Shown here: one piece after another, positions 32,773 to 42,415 of the stretch
How the letters are laid out: each line of letters opens with the position of its first letter
Position numbering within the stretch: position 1 is the first letter of the stretch
Assembly: GCF_000420025.1 (NCBI RefSeq)
Contig: NZ_ATUD01000007.1
Span: 1-64,000 of the forward strand
DNA from: Patulibacter americanus DSM 16676
GTDB lineage: Bacteria; Actinomycetota; Thermoleophilia; Solirubrobacterales; Solirubrobacteraceae
Direction: 5' to 3'
DNA length: 64,000 nucleotides
The notes under the pieces: model-generated
The model's input: the letters and a program-made list of their open reading frames with translations, nothing else
What the model was told of the DNA's origin: nothing
The model's database searches: none
Made by a program: the position numbers and the translations under genes

Positions 32773-34764
32773 TCAGCCCCCGAGGGGTGCGTCCGCGGGC
32801 AGGGGGCGGCGCGACTCGAGCCACCACGCCGCGGCGAGCAGGACCGCCCCGAGGGCCCCGAAGAGCAGCGGCCAGGCGGCCCCGGAGTCCCGGACCCCGC
32901 TGCCCGCCGCCGCGAACCCCAGCAGCGGATCCGACGGCGCGGTCGGGAGGACATCCGCCCCCGCCCGGACAGCCGCGCCGACCAGCCCGGCGAAGAGCGC
33001 GGCCTGCACCCCGCCGAGCAGCACGCCGGCCGTGACGGCGACGGACGGCCTGCGCGCGACGCTCGCGGCCAGGAGCGCGAGGCCGAGCAGCAGTGCGACG
33101 ACCAGCAGGACCGCCACGACCCGGTCGGCACCCTGCAGCAGCGCGGGCGACGAGCCGTCCGTCGGCCTGCCGATGCCCCCGTACCCGCCGAGCGTCGGCG
33201 CGGCGACCGCCGCCGCGTAGGCCAATCCGGCCCCGACGGCCTGGGCCTGCCGCAGCACGCGCGCGGGCCCGACGAGGGCGAGGGCCGCGGCGACGACGAG
33301 TCCCACGGTGGGCGCGCCCAGGCTCGCGAGCAGCACGAGCGTGAGGTCGAGACCCTCCCCGCGGCCGAGCACGATGAACAGCATGGTCCCGATCTGCCCC
33401 GCCACGACGACGGCCGCCAGCGCCAGGACCGCCGGCTCGCGGTGGCGCCGCAGCACGACCAGGACGGCGGCGAGGTGGACGACGGTCACCGCGACGACCA
33501 CGGCGGTGTCGTACTCCTCGAAGCCCGAGCGCCACAGGGCGGCCACGGCCGCCAACGCGGGCTGCGTCAGGTGGATCGCGGCCAGGCCGGCGAGCGCCGC
33601 GACCACGCCCGGCGCTCCCGGCAGCAGCACGCAGAGGGCCAGGACGACGGCGGCGAGCGCCACGACGGCGAGCGCCGCGAGCGCCGGCGCGTCCGGGTTC
33701 AGCCCGCCGATCGTGCCGGCCAGCGTCACGCACGCCACCGCCAGGGCCGCGAGCGCGGCGTCGCGGGACAGCGCCGCCCCGCCGTCCCCGCCGTCGACGT
33801 CGGTGGCGTCGCCGCGCATCACGCGGCCCAGCAGCCGGCCGGCGCCGGTGCGCGCGGGCGCCGACGCGACCAGGAGGCCGGTCACGAGCAGGCCGGCGAG
33901 CGGCACGGCCCAGAGCGCCGTCGCCGCGTCGTCCCCGGAGCCGGCGGTGAGCAGCAGCGCGGACGCGAGCACCGCCCCGACGACGTACCGGCGACGGGCG
34001 GCCACGACGAGCAGCGCGGCGGCGACGAGCAGCACGAGCCCCGCGCGGACGCTCGCGAACGCCTCGGAGGCGCCGCTCTCGGCCGCTCCCGGCAGGAGGT
34101 TCCCCGTGACGATCCCGACGAGCTGCGTCGCCTCGCCGCCCACGCACGCGAGCAGCACCGCGGCGACCACCACGGCCACCCGCGGCCCGCCCGCGTCGGT
34201 GCGGGCCGTCGCCGCCGCACCGGTGGCCAAGGCGGCGGCCACGAGCACCACGACGGAGCGCTCCTCCTCGTCCAGGACGAGGGCCCCGGCGCCGAGCAGC
34301 GCGACGAACGCGACGGCCACGGAGACGCCGAGCAGCGACTCCGCGGCGCGCATCGTCGCCCGCCCACCCTCGGGCGCGCCGAGCAGCGCCACGGCGGTGG
34401 CCGCGAGGGCGAGCCAGAAGAGCACGGCGCCCCAGCCGCCGAGGCCGCCTTCGGACCCGTCGATCTCGACCGCCAGCGGGCCCGCCACGAGCCCGACGCC
34501 GAGCACGATCACGATCGCCCCGAGCGCGTCGGAGAGCCCCGGTCCCAGCCGGGCGCCGGTGACCGTGCCGTGCGTCCGCAGGAGCGCCAGGCCGAGGACG
34601 ACCACGGCCACGCCGACGACGGCGCGCGCCCCACCGGGGAGGTGCCCCGCGGCGAGGAGCACGGCGGCACCGAGCGGCACCGCGGCGGCCGCCGTCAGCA
34701 GGCCGCCGGGGCGCGGTGGGCGGACGACGTCCTCGGGTTCGTGGCGGGGGAGCACGGCGTCCAT
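32773..34764 (-). CDS. Large polytopic membrane protein of unknown function
   Basis: A 663-residue, strongly hydrophobic Ala/Val/Leu-rich protein with roughly 18-20 predicted membrane helices throughout and short polar loops. No cytoplasmic domain, catalytic motif or transporter signature is recognised. Its uniform hydrophobic architecture recalls large actinobacterial membrane proteins involved in envelope or complex assembly, but that is only a resemblance. ATG 34764 lies two codons before an acidic/Pro-rich leader (MDAVLPRHEPEDVV). Adjacent genes do not hint at a role. Confidence 0.75.
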   Translation of the reverse strand: MDAVLPRHEPEDVVRPPRPGGLLTAAAAVPLGAAVLLAAGHLPGGARAVVGVAVVVLGLALLRTHGTVTGARLGPGLSDALGAIVIVLGVGLVAGPLAVEIDGSEGGLGGWGAVLFWLALAATAVALLGAPEGGRATMRAAESLLGVSVAVAFVALLGAGALVLDEEERSVVVLVAAALATGAAATARTDAGGPRVAVVVAAVLLACVGGEATQLVGIVTGNLLPGAAESGASEAFASVRAGLVLLVAAALLVVAARRRYVVGAVLASALLLTAGSGDDAATALWAVPLAGLLVTGLLVASAPARTGAGRLLGRVMRGDATDVDGGDGGAALSRDAALAALAVACVTLAGTIGGLNPDAPALAALAVVALAAVVLALCVLLPGAPGVVAALAGLAAIHLTQPALAAVAALWRSGFEEYDTAVVVAVTVVHLAAVLVVLRRHREPAVLALAAVVVAGQIGTMLFIVLGRGEGLDLTLVLLASLGAPTVGLVVAAALALVGPARVLRQAQAVGAGLAYAAAVAAPTLGGYGGIGRPTDGSSPALLQGADRVVAVLLVVALLLGLALLAASVARRPSVAVTAGVLLGGVQAALFAGLVGAAVRAGADVLPTAPSDPLLGFAAAGSGVRDSGAAWPLLFGALGAVLLAAAWWLESRRPLPADAPLGG

Positions 34765-34876
34765 GCCGGGCAGCCTACGACCGTCGCGGCCACCGGGGCC
34801 TGCGACCGTCGGGAGCCCACGGGCCGCGGGCGCCGACGCGCGCAGCCGCGTTCACTACCCCGCTCAGGGAACGCTC

Positions 34877-35578
34877 ATGCGGCCCCGCTACGCTGCGCCT
34901 GTGCTCACCCCGCTCCTGGCCGAGATGACGGCCCCGCTCGCCCTGCTGCCCGACTGGCTGAGCCCGGAGCAGATCCTGAGCAAGTACGGGCTGGTCGCGA
35001 TCCTCGTGATCATCTTCGCCGAGACCGGGCTGCTCGTCGGCTTCTTCCTGCCCGGCGACACGCTGCTCTTCAGCGCGGGGATCCTGACGGAGCTCGGCAC
35101 GATCACCGAGCCCCTGTGGATGCTCGTGGTCCTCGTCCCGATCGCCGCGATCCTCGGCAACCTCGTCGGCTACGAGATCGGCCACCGCGCCGGACCGGCG
35201 CTGTTCGAACGGGAGAACTCCCGCCTGTTCCGCAAGGACCACCTCGAGCGCTCGCGCCTGTTCTTCGAGAAGTACGGCACGATCACGATCTTCCTCGCCC
35301 GGTTCGTCCCCATCGTGCGCACGTTCGTGGCGGTCGTCGCCGGGGCTGTCGGCATGAACCGCCGGCTCTTCCTCCTCTGGTCGATCATCGGCGCGATCGC
35401 GTGGACCTCGGGCCTGATCCTCCTGGGCTACGGCCTCGCCGCCGCCCTGCCGCGCAGCACGGTCGACTTCATCCAGGGGCACATCGACCTGCTGATCATC
35501 GGGGTCGTCGTCCTCACGATCGCCGGCATCGTCATCGAGCAGCTGCGCCACCGCCCGCCGGCGCGCAACGAGGTCTGA
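34877..35578 (+). CDS. DedA-family membrane protein
   Basis: DedA proteins are integral membrane proteins now linked to lipid-carrier flipping and membrane homeostasis. The 233-residue product has the family hallmarks: FAETGLLVGFFLPGDTLLF, NLVGYEIGHRAGPALF, and the catalytic-type F-A-R-F-V-P-I-V-R motif in LARFVPIVRTFVAVVAGA. About five membrane segments are visible. ATG 34877 is used; GTG 34901 is possible. It is followed after two bases by the SRPBCC gene. A second DedA gene lies 0.9 kb downstream on the other strand. Confidence 0.92.
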   Translation: MRPRYAAPVLTPLLAEMTAPLALLPDWLSPEQILSKYGLVAILVIIFAETGLLVGFFLPGDTLLFSAGILTELGTITEPLWMLVVLVPIAAILGNLVGYEIGHRAGPALFERENSRLFRKDHLERSRLFFEKYGTITIFLARFVPIVRTFVAVVAGAVGMNRRLFLLWSIIGAIAWTSGLILLGYGLAAALPRSTVDFIQGHIDLLIIGVVVLTIAGIVIEQLRHRPPARNEV

Positions 35579-35580
35579 GC

Positions 35581-36300
35581 GTGACGGCGGGTGACGGCGT
35601 CGTCCGGGTCGGCGTCGAGATCGCCGCGCCCGTCGACCACGTGTGGGAGTGGCTCACGGAGCCGGCGCTCATCCCGCGCTGGTTCGGGTGGGAGCACGAC
35701 GCGCTGGAGGGCGAGATCGACGCGCTGTTCGTCGACGGCGTCGCGAAGTCGCGCGGCCTGCTGCGCTTCGGCACGAACGGCGCCGGGGTGTTCCGGCTCG
35801 AGGAGCTCGGGGAGCTCACGCGCCTGACGCTCGCCCGGCGGGCCGACGAGCTCGACCCGGCGGCCCCCTTCGACGGGCTCGACGAGGGCTGGACGACATT
35901 CCTGCAGACGCTGCGCCTGGCGCTCGAGCGCCACCCGGACGAGCCCCGCCGCGTCCTGCAGTTCCAGGGCCCGCTGCGCACCGCGGCCGCCCCGCCCGTG
36001 CTCGAGGCGCTCGGGCTGGCCGGCCTCGCGGACCTGGCCCCCGGCGAGCGCTACGCCGCAGAGACCGCCGCGGGCGAGCGGCTCGAGGGCGAGCTGTGGT
36101 TCCGCTCGCCCCACCAGCTCGGCCTGACGGTCGACGCGTGGGGCGACGGGCTGCTCGTCGTGGTCGACCAGCCGGTCGACGACGCGCGACCCTTCGGCGG
36201 CGGGCAGCTGTTCCTCAGCTCCTACGGCCTGGACGACGCCGCGTTCGCCGGGCTCTTCGAGCGCTGGACGCGCTGGTCGAGCACGACCTTCGCCCGTTGA
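35581..36300 (+). CDS. SRPBCC/AHSA1-like domain protein
   Basis: A 239-residue protein that starts VRVGVEIAAPVDHVWEWLTE, the usual opening of START-like (AHSA1/SRPBCC) hydrophobic-cavity domains, with WFGWEHDALEGE and LDEGWTTFLQTLRLALE. The second half (from about 130) looks like a diverged repeat ending in another FERWTRWSSTTFAR helix. It may bind a hydrophobic ligand. GTG 35581 begins two bases after the DedA stop, so both are probably one transcript. Confidence 0.8.
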   Translation: MTAGDGVVRVGVEIAAPVDHVWEWLTEPALIPRWFGWEHDALEGEIDALFVDGVAKSRGLLRFGTNGAGVFRLEELGELTRLTLARRADELDPAAPFDGLDEGWTTFLQTLRLALERHPDEPRRVLQFQGPLRTAAAPPVLEALGLAGLADLAPGERYAAETAAGERLEGELWFRSPHQLGLTVDAWGDGLLVVVDQPVDDARPFGGGQLFLSSYGLDDAAFAGLFERWTRWSSTTFAR

Positions 36301-36424
36301 GGGCGGCCTCGTCGACCGGGACCGGCCGGCACCCGCGTCGACGCTGAGGGCAGCGCCGCCGACCGGCCGGCCGGCGCCGTCGCCCGCGCGCCGCGGTCGC
36401 CCCGGCGCCCGCGCCCGTCGCCGC

Positions 36425-37120
36425 TCAGTCGTCGGCGGTGACGACGCCGCGCTCGCGGGCGGCGCGGGCCTCGCGGCGGCGCGCCATGAGGACCTCGACG
36501 ACGATCGGCAGCACGGAGACCGCGACGATCAGCAGCAGGATCGCCTCGATGTTGTTGTTGATGAAGTCCACGCCGCCCAGCGCGTAGCCCAGCGCCGTCA
36601 CGCCGGCGCCCCAGACGATGCCGCCGAAGACGTTCCAGCGCAGGAAGTCCGTGTAGTTCCAGCCCGACGCCCCGGCGACGAGCGGCGCGGCCGTCCGCAC
36701 GACCGGCACGAACCGCGCGAGGAAGATCGTGCGGCCGCCGTAGCGCTCGAAGAAGCGCTCCGCGCGGGCGAGGTGGTCCTGCTTGAGGAACCGCGAGTCC
36801 GGGCGGCTGAACAGCGCCGGCCCGGCCTTGCGCCCGATGAGGAACCCGACCTGGTCGCCGAGCACCGCCGCGATCGAGATCGTCAGGCAGAGCAGCCAGA
36901 TCGGCTGCTCGATGAGGTAGATCGGGCTGTCGGGGTTCGCCATCACGCCCGTGGTGAACAGGAGCGAGTCGCCCGGCAGGAAGAAGGCCAGGAGACCGCA
37001 CTCCGCGAAGACCACGGCGAGCACGGCGAGGAAGCCGAACCGACGCACGATGTACTCCGGATCGAGCCACTCCGGCATCAGCGCCAGGGGCGGAAGGGCG
37101 GCCATCAGGGTCGCGAGCAC
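36425..37120 (-). CDS. DedA-family membrane protein (second copy)
   Basis: A 231-residue DedA protein with VFAECGLLAFFLPGDSLLF, QVGFLIGRKAGPALFSRPDS and the core FLARFVPVVRTAAPLVAGAS. It keeps the acidic residue in the first membrane re-entrant region (AEC..LPGDS) and the R-x-x-P-x-x-R motif, both needed for DedA function. About 5 membrane segments and a basic cytoplasmic tail (MARRREARAARER). It is only moderately similar to the DedA at 34877, so this is not a recent duplication. The 124 bases before it (36301-36424) contain only GC-rich sequence. Confidence 0.92.
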   Translation of the reverse strand: MLATLMAALPPLALMPEWLDPEYIVRRFGFLAVLAVVFAECGLLAFFLPGDSLLFTTGVMANPDSPIYLIEQPIWLLCLTISIAAVLGDQVGFLIGRKAGPALFSRPDSRFLKQDHLARAERFFERYGGRTIFLARFVPVVRTAAPLVAGASGWNYTDFLRWNVFGGIVWGAGVTALGYALGGVDFINNNIEAILLLIVAVSVLPIVVEVLMARRREARAARERGVVTADD

Positions 37121-37162
37121 GCGCCGGAGGGTAGCGGCGGGACGAGCGCCAGCGCGCCACGG

Positions 37163-37849
37163 TCACTCGCCGCGGCGGCCCTGCTCGCGCAGCGCGCGGC
37201 GCTGCAGCGCCCGCAGGCGCCGGTCGCGACGGACCTCGGCGGCGGTCCGGTCCCCGCGGCGCTTGTCCTGGAGCGCCTCGTCGTCGGGCAGCCCCGACGG
37301 GTTCGGCGTCAGCGTCCCCGGGGCCGCCGGCGTGGGCGTCGTGACGACGGTCGGCGGCGGCGCCGCGCCGGTCGACGTGGCCGCCGCGTCCGCCGGCCCC
37401 TCCCCCTCCGGGACGACCGCCGGCCCGTCCGTGCCGCCGGCGTTCTCGTTCGCGAGCGCCGAGATCCGCCACTCGCCCTGCTGCCGCACGAGCGAGAGCA
37501 CGTCCTCCGAGGCCGGCTGGCCCGCGGCCGCGGTCCGCACCGCCGCACGAGCCCGGTCCTCCACGACGACGACGTTCTCGACCGTCAGGCGGGGCTCGCG
37601 CACGCCGCCCAGGCCGGTCCGCAGCGCCTGGACGCACGGCAGGTCGACGGCCTGCAGCCGCTCGCGCAGGCCGTCGTCGAGCAGCCGGTCGCAGACCGTC
37701 GCGTAGTCCCGGTCCTCCACGGCCGCGGCGAAGCGCTCCACCGCCGCGCGTGCCCGGTCGGTCTCGTCCGTCGCCCACGAGCGCACCGCGAGCACCACCG
37801 TCACGATCGCGATGACGACCAGCAGGCCGGTGAGCAGGCGACGGCGCAC
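37163..37849 (-). CDS. Membrane-anchored protein with NTF2-like domain
   Basis: A 228-residue protein with a short basic N-terminus and one membrane anchor (LLTGLLVVIAIVTVVLAV). An extracytoplasmic domain of about 110 residues resembles small NTF2/lumazine-binding-like folds (ERFAAAVEDRDYATVCDRLL, then DVLSLVRQQGEWRIS), and a Pro/Thr/Ala-rich and then Arg-rich tail follows. Two cysteines (CDRLL and LPCVQAL) could form a disulfide. Such proteins are common and uncharacterised in Thermoleophilia-like genomes. GTG start. Confidence 0.75.
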   Translation of the reverse strand: MRRRLLTGLLVVIAIVTVVLAVRSWATDETDRARAAVERFAAAVEDRDYATVCDRLLDDGLRERLQAVDLPCVQALRTGLGGVREPRLTVENVVVVEDRARAAVRTAAAGQPASEDVLSLVRQQGEWRISALANENAGGTDGPAVVPEGEGPADAAATSTGAAPPPTVVTTPTPAAPGTLTPNPSGLPDDEALQDKRRGDRTAAEVRRDRRLRALQRRALREQGRRGE

Positions 37850-37925
37850 GTGCGGCAGCGTAGCTCGGCGACCGCCCGACGGCCGCCGTCCGGCCCCGCA
37901 CGCCCCCGGGGTCTACGATCACGGG

Positions 37926-38489
37926 ATGTCCGACGTCGGGTCGCTGCCCTGGATGCGGTGCTACCGCTGCTGGTCGACGGCGCTGGAGCTCCACGTCCAC
38001 TACGACGGGATCCACCGCATCGATCCCGCCACCGGCACGCCCGTGCAGGCGGTGGAGGAGCAGCAGGAGGCCGTGGTGCAGTGCCTGGACTGCATGCACG
38101 ACCAGCCGCACCTGATCTTCACCGACGGGCGCCTGATCGCGGACGAGTCCCGCTGGGAGCGGCTCGTCATGGGCACGCCGTGGGTCGCGTCCTGCACGAT
38201 CACCGTGCCCGCCGACGACGTCGAGGTCTGCTCGGGCCCCGAGGCCGGCGAGGCCCTGAGCTTCGCGGCGCTCGGCGACGCCGGCACGCAGGAGTTCTTC
38301 AGCCACGTGCGCTTCCACACGCACCAGGGCGATCAGATCGTCGCCCACCTGCTCGTGGAGCTCTACGCCCGCAACGGCGACGAGGCCGGCACGGTGCTCG
38401 ACGACGCCGCCCGCGGCCCGCTCGTGATCACGTCGCTCGCCGAGGAGTCGCGGCCGCCGGCCGTCTCCTCCGGCGGGGGCCACGGATGA
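37926..38489 (+). CDS. Hypothetical protein with two CxxC pairs
   Basis: A 187-residue protein starting MSDVGSLPWMRCYRCWSTAL, with a second pair in VVQCLDCMHDQPHL. The four cysteines form a likely zinc ribbon of about 45 residues spacing. The rest is an alpha/beta domain with TWVASC-type strands and FFSHVRFHTHQGDQ. No function is recognised. It overlaps the GNAT gene by four bases (ATGA), suggesting a joint role. Confidence 0.75.
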   Translation: MSDVGSLPWMRCYRCWSTALELHVHYDGIHRIDPATGTPVQAVEEQQEAVVQCLDCMHDQPHLIFTDGRLIADESRWERLVMGTPWVASCTITVPADDVEVCSGPEAGEALSFAALGDAGTQEFFSHVRFHTHQGDQIVAHLLVELYARNGDEAGTVLDDAARGPLVITSLAEESRPPAVSSGGGHG

Positions 38490-39016
38490 GCGGCGCCCCG
38501 GCCGCGGGGCCGGCGGGCACGGACCTGCGCGTCCGCGCGATCGAGCCACGCGACCACGACGCCGTCCTCGCCCTCAACGCGAAGGACGTCGACAAGCTCA
38601 GCCCGATGGACGCGGCGCGCCTGGAGTGGATCGTCGCGCGCAGCGCCGCGCCACTCGTGGTCGAGGACGAGCAGGGCGTGCTCGGGTTCTGCCTGGCGAT
38701 TGCGTCGGGGACGGACTACGACGGCAGCCACTACGCCTGGTTCGCGGAGCGCTACGACCGCTTCCTGTACCTCGATCGGATCGCCGTGGCCGACCGCGCG
38801 CGACGCCGCGGGGCCGGCTCGGCGCTCTACACCGCCTGCGAGGAGCGCGCCCGGCCCTTCGGCCGCATGCTGTGCGAGGTCAACGTCGTGCCGATGAACG
38901 CCCCCTCCCTGGCGTTCCACACCGGCCGCGGCTACGTCGAGCTCGAGCGCCGCGCCGCGGACGAGGCCGGCGAGAAGGTCGTCACGATGCTCGCCAAGCA
39001 GCTGCCGGCGGCCTGA
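38486..39016 (+). CDS. GNAT-family N-acetyltransferase
   Basis: A 176-residue acetyltransferase: LRVRAIEPRDHDAVLALN at the start, then LYLDRIAVADRARRRGAGSALY containing the R-R-x-x-G-x-A/G acetyl-CoA loop, and CEVNVVPMNAPSLAFHTGRG with VELERR. The first 15 residues are Ala/Gly linker. It is translationally coupled to the CxxC-type gene upstream, so the pair may act together. The substrate is unknown. Confidence 0.88.
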   Translation: MSGAPAAGPAGTDLRVRAIEPRDHDAVLALNAKDVDKLSPMDAARLEWIVARSAAPLVVEDEQGVLGFCLAIASGTDYDGSHYAWFAERYDRFLYLDRIAVADRARRRGAGSALYTACEERARPFGRMLCEVNVVPMNAPSLAFHTGRGYVELERRAADEAGEKVVTMLAKQLPAA

Positions 39017-39031
39017 GGCCCGGCGGGCGCC

Positions 39032-42000
39032 TCAGTCCGTCCGGATCATCGCCTGCAGCTGGCGCACGGCCAGCAGGCACGCGGCGGAGGACGCCGCGGA
39101 GCGGCTCTCGTCGTCCGGGGAGAGCTCGCGGAGGAACCGCCGCAGCCGCAGGACGTCGTGGCCGCGGGGCCGCAGGAACGCGTCGATCGCGTCGTGCGGC
39201 CCGGCCTCGGGGGACTCGCGCAGCGCGCCCGCCACCACGTTGACCCGCGCGTCGAGCAGGTCGTCGCGGAGCGCCTGCACGGACCAGCGCGTCATGCGGT
39301 CCGGGATCGGCAGGGCCTCGACGGCCGCGTGCAGGGCGCCCAGCCCGAGCTCGTCGCCGAGGTGCAGCACCGCGGCGCCGACGTCGACGACGGGCCGGCC
39401 GACGGACTCGGCGGTCGCGACGACGTGCGGCGCAAGGATCAGCGCCGCGTCGCCCGTGGCCTCCTCCGCGAGGTCGCGGGGCACCCCGGTGCTGACGAAC
39501 GCCTCGACCCGCTTGCGCCGGCGCTCGTCCGTGTCGAGCTCCCGCAGCCGCTCGCGGATGGCGGCGACACCGTCCCGGTGGCGCTCGACCGTCGGGCCGA
39601 TCGGCGCGCCGACGGCGTGGGCGAGGAACCAGCGGCTCGTCACGCGCACGAGGTCGTCGACCTCGGAGCGCAGCGACCAGACGACCTCGGCCTCGACGTC
39701 CGTGAGCCGGTCGACCTGCGCCCACAGCTCGCGGGCGCCCGTCGCCCCGACCGCCATCCGCCACGCGCGGACCACGCTGGTGGCCGACGCGCCGAACTCC
39801 AGCGCGCGCCGGGCCGCGAACGTCGGGCCCATCGTGTCGACGACCTCGTTGGCGGCGAGCATCGCGGAGAGGTGCGTGTGCAGCGGGTGCTCGGGCACGA
39901 GCGCACCGAACCGCTCCATCACACGCGGCGGGAAGTACGCGAGGACGTCGTCGCCCAGGACCGGGTCGTCCAGCGCGTCCTCGTCCAGCAGCGCCCCGGT
40001 CAGCGCGCTCTTGGCCAGCGCGACGAGGACCGCGATCTCGGGGCGCGTCAGGCCCGCGGCGTTCGAGCGCCGCTCCGCCAGCTCGTCCGCACCGGGCAGC
40101 CCGTGGTCGGCCCGCACGAGCTCACCGGCCTCCTCCAGGGCCTCCATCAGCTCCTCGGCGGCCAGCGTGCGCTTGGCCGCACGCCGCTCCTCCTGGGTGA
40201 TGACCCGCGCCTGGGCGTAGGAGTCGTCGAGCACGTGGGCCACCACGTCGTCCGTGACCTCGGCCAGCAGGGCGTCACGCTCGTCCTCGCCCAGCAGCTC
40301 GCGGCGGATCGCGACGTCGAGCAGGACCTTGAGGTTGACCTCGTGGTCCGAGCAGTCGACGCCGGCGGAGTTGTCGATGAAGTCGGCGTTGATCCGGCCC
40401 CCGGCGCGGGCGAACTCCACGCGGGCGCCACGGGTGAACCCGAGGTTGCCGCCCTCCCCCACGACCCGGCAGCGCAGGTCGCGGGCGTCGACGCGGATGG
40501 CGTCCGACGCGCGGTCCTCGGCCTCGGCGTCGTCCTCGTCCGAGGCCTTCACCACGGTGCCGATGCCGCCGTTCCACAGCAGGTCGACGGGCGCCTGCAG
40601 CACGGCCTGGATCAGCTCGGCGGGCGCGAGGCGCTTGTCCTCGATGCCCAGCGCCTCACGCATCTCCGGCGTGATCGCCACGGACTTCGCGTCGCGCGGG
40701 AAGACCCCGCCGCCCTTCGAGATCAGCGCGCGGTCGTAGTCGTCCCACGACGAGCGCTCGAGATCGAACAGCCGTCGGCGCTCCGCCCACGACGCCTCGG
40801 GGTCCTGCGGGTCGGGGTCGACGAAGACGTGCCGGTGGTCGTAGGCGGCCACCAGCCGCATGGACTTCGAGAGCAGCATCCCGTTGCCGAAGACGTCGCC
40901 GGACATGTCGCCGATGCCGACCACCGTGATCGGGTCGGTCTCGGGGTCGCCGCCCAGCTCGTCGAAGTGCCGGCGCACCGACACCCACGCGCCACGTGCC
41001 GTGATGCCCAGCGCCTTGTGGTCGTAGCCGACGGAGCCGCCGGACGCGAAGGCGTCGCCGAGCCAGTAGCCGCGGCGCAGCGAGATCTCGTTCGCCGTGT
41101 CGGAGAACGTCGCCGTGCCCTTGTCGGCCGCGACGACGAGGTACGTGTCGTCGCCGTCGAGGATCCGCACGCCGTCGGGGTGGACGACCTCGCCGTCGTG
41201 CAGGTCGTCCGCGACGTCGAGCAGCGCGGTGACGAACGCGACGTACCCCTCGCGGACGGCCTCCCGCAGGTCGGCGCCGGCCGCGGGCGGCTGGCGCAGC
41301 AGGAACCCGCCCTTGGCGCCCGTCGGCACGATCACCGCGTTCTTCACCATCTGGGCGCGCATGAGGCCCAGGACCTCGGTGCGGTAGTCCATCCGGTCGG
41401 ACGAGCGCAGGCCGCCGCGGGCGATCATGCCGCCGCGCAGGTGCACGCCCTCCACCGTCAGCCCGTGCACGTACGTCTCCCACAGCGGCGCGGGCTGCGG
41501 CATCGCGGGCACCTCGGCGCTCTTGAGCTTGAGCGCCAGTGCCCCGCGGCCCTCCCGGTAGGCGTTCGTGCGGTACGTCGCCTCGATCGCCCCGAGCTGG
41601 TTGCGCAGGATGCGGTCGTGGTCGAGCGAGGTCACGCCGTCGAGCGCGTCGACGATCACGCCGCGCAGCGCCTGCTCCGCCTCCTCGTCGCGAGGGGCCT
41701 GGCCGTCCGGGGCGCCGAACCGCAGCTCGAACAGCTCCACGAGCCGCTCCGTGATCGCGGCGTGCTGGACGATGACGTCGTTCTGGTAGCCCTCCGTGAA
41801 CCGCGAGCCGAGGCGCTGGCGATAGCGCCGGTACGCGCGCAGCGGCTCGAGCCGCTCGTGCCCCATCGACGTCAGCACCACGAGGCGGTTGAGCGAGTCG
41901 GACTCGACCTCGCCGGCCCAGACGGCGTCGATGCAGGCCGTCACCCGCGGGCCCACGGCCTCGAGGTCCAGCGGCCGGCCGTCGGGTCCGAGCACCCCGA

Positions 42001-42415
42001 AGTCCTGGATCCACGTCTCGTCGTCGCCGTGCAGGCGGGCGGAGCGCTCCTCCACGACGTGCAGGCCCAGGTCGCTGAGGATCGGCATGGCGGACGCCAG
42101 CTCCACGCGCGGCCCGCCGCGCGCCAGGACGATGCGGGTCATGCCCTCGGCCGAGGGCGACCCTGGTCCGGCCTCGTGCTTGGCGACGACGACCAGGCGG
42201 TCCTCGTCCTCGTCCAGCGCGTCGAGTGCGAGCACGTCGTGGGCGGCGGACTCCGGGGCCACCCCCGCGCGGTACGAGGTCGGCAGCCTCCCCGCCCAGC
42301 GCCCCGCGAGCGCGGCGCCCCGCCGCTTGCCGACCCGGGCGGCGAGCACCGCCTCGACGCGGTCCTCCCAGGCCTGGGTCAACTGATCGATCTCGCGTGC
42401 GTCCCTGGAGGCCAT
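39032..42415 (-). CDS. NAD-specific glutamate dehydrogenase, short large-subunit form
   Basis: Oxidatively deaminates glutamate to 2-oxoglutarate with NAD. The 1127-residue protein is related to the bacterial large (GDH_180) family: YVHGLTVEGVHLRGGMIARGG, then DYRTEVLGLMRAQMVKNAVIVPTGAKGGF, shown here in part as QMVKNAVIVPTGAKGGF, with ADKGTATFSDTANE, GYWLGDAFASGGSVGYDHK and GIGDMSGDVFGNGML. Full-length relatives are about 1600 residues with N-terminal ACT-like regulatory domains. Here some 450 residues are missing at the N-terminus, and the frame before ATG 42415 is short. It may therefore be regulated differently. The C-terminal helical domain is complete. Confidence 0.9.
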   Translation of the reverse strand: MASRDAREIDQLTQAWEDRVEAVLAARVGKRRGAALAGRWAGRLPTSYRAGVAPESAAHDVLALDALDEDEDRLVVVAKHEAGPGSPSAEGMTRIVLARGGPRVELASAMPILSDLGLHVVEERSARLHGDDETWIQDFGVLGPDGRPLDLEAVGPRVTACIDAVWAGEVESDSLNRLVVLTSMGHERLEPLRAYRRYRQRLGSRFTEGYQNDVIVQHAAITERLVELFELRFGAPDGQAPRDEEAEQALRGVIVDALDGVTSLDHDRILRNQLGAIEATYRTNAYREGRGALALKLKSAEVPAMPQPAPLWETYVHGLTVEGVHLRGGMIARGGLRSSDRMDYRTEVLGLMRAQMVKNAVIVPTGAKGGFLLRQPPAAGADLREAVREGYVAFVTALLDVADDLHDGEVVHPDGVRILDGDDTYLVVAADKGTATFSDTANEISLRRGYWLGDAFASGGSVGYDHKALGITARGAWVSVRRHFDELGGDPETDPITVVGIGDMSGDVFGNGMLLSKSMRLVAAYDHRHVFVDPDPQDPEASWAERRRLFDLERSSWDDYDRALISKGGGVFPRDAKSVAITPEMREALGIEDKRLAPAELIQAVLQAPVDLLWNGGIGTVVKASDEDDAEAEDRASDAIRVDARDLRCRVVGEGGNLGFTRGARVEFARAGGRINADFIDNSAGVDCSDHEVNLKVLLDVAIRRELLGEDERDALLAEVTDDVVAHVLDDSYAQARVITQEERRAAKRTLAAEELMEALEEAGELVRADHGLPGADELAERRSNAAGLTRPEIAVLVALAKSALTGALLDEDALDDPVLGDDVLAYFPPRVMERFGALVPEHPLHTHLSAMLAANEVVDTMGPTFAARRALEFGASATSVVRAWRMAVGATGARELWAQVDRLTDVEAEVVWSLRSEVDDLVRVTSRWFLAHAVGAPIGPTVERHRDGVAAIRERLRELDTDERRRKRVEAFVSTGVPRDLAEEATGDAALILAPHVVATAESVGRPVVDVGAAVLHLGDELGLGALHAAVEALPIPDRMTRWSVQALRDDLLDARVNVVAGALRESPEAGPHDAIDAFLRPRGHDVLRLRRFLRELSPDDESRSAASSAACLLAVRQLQAMIRTD

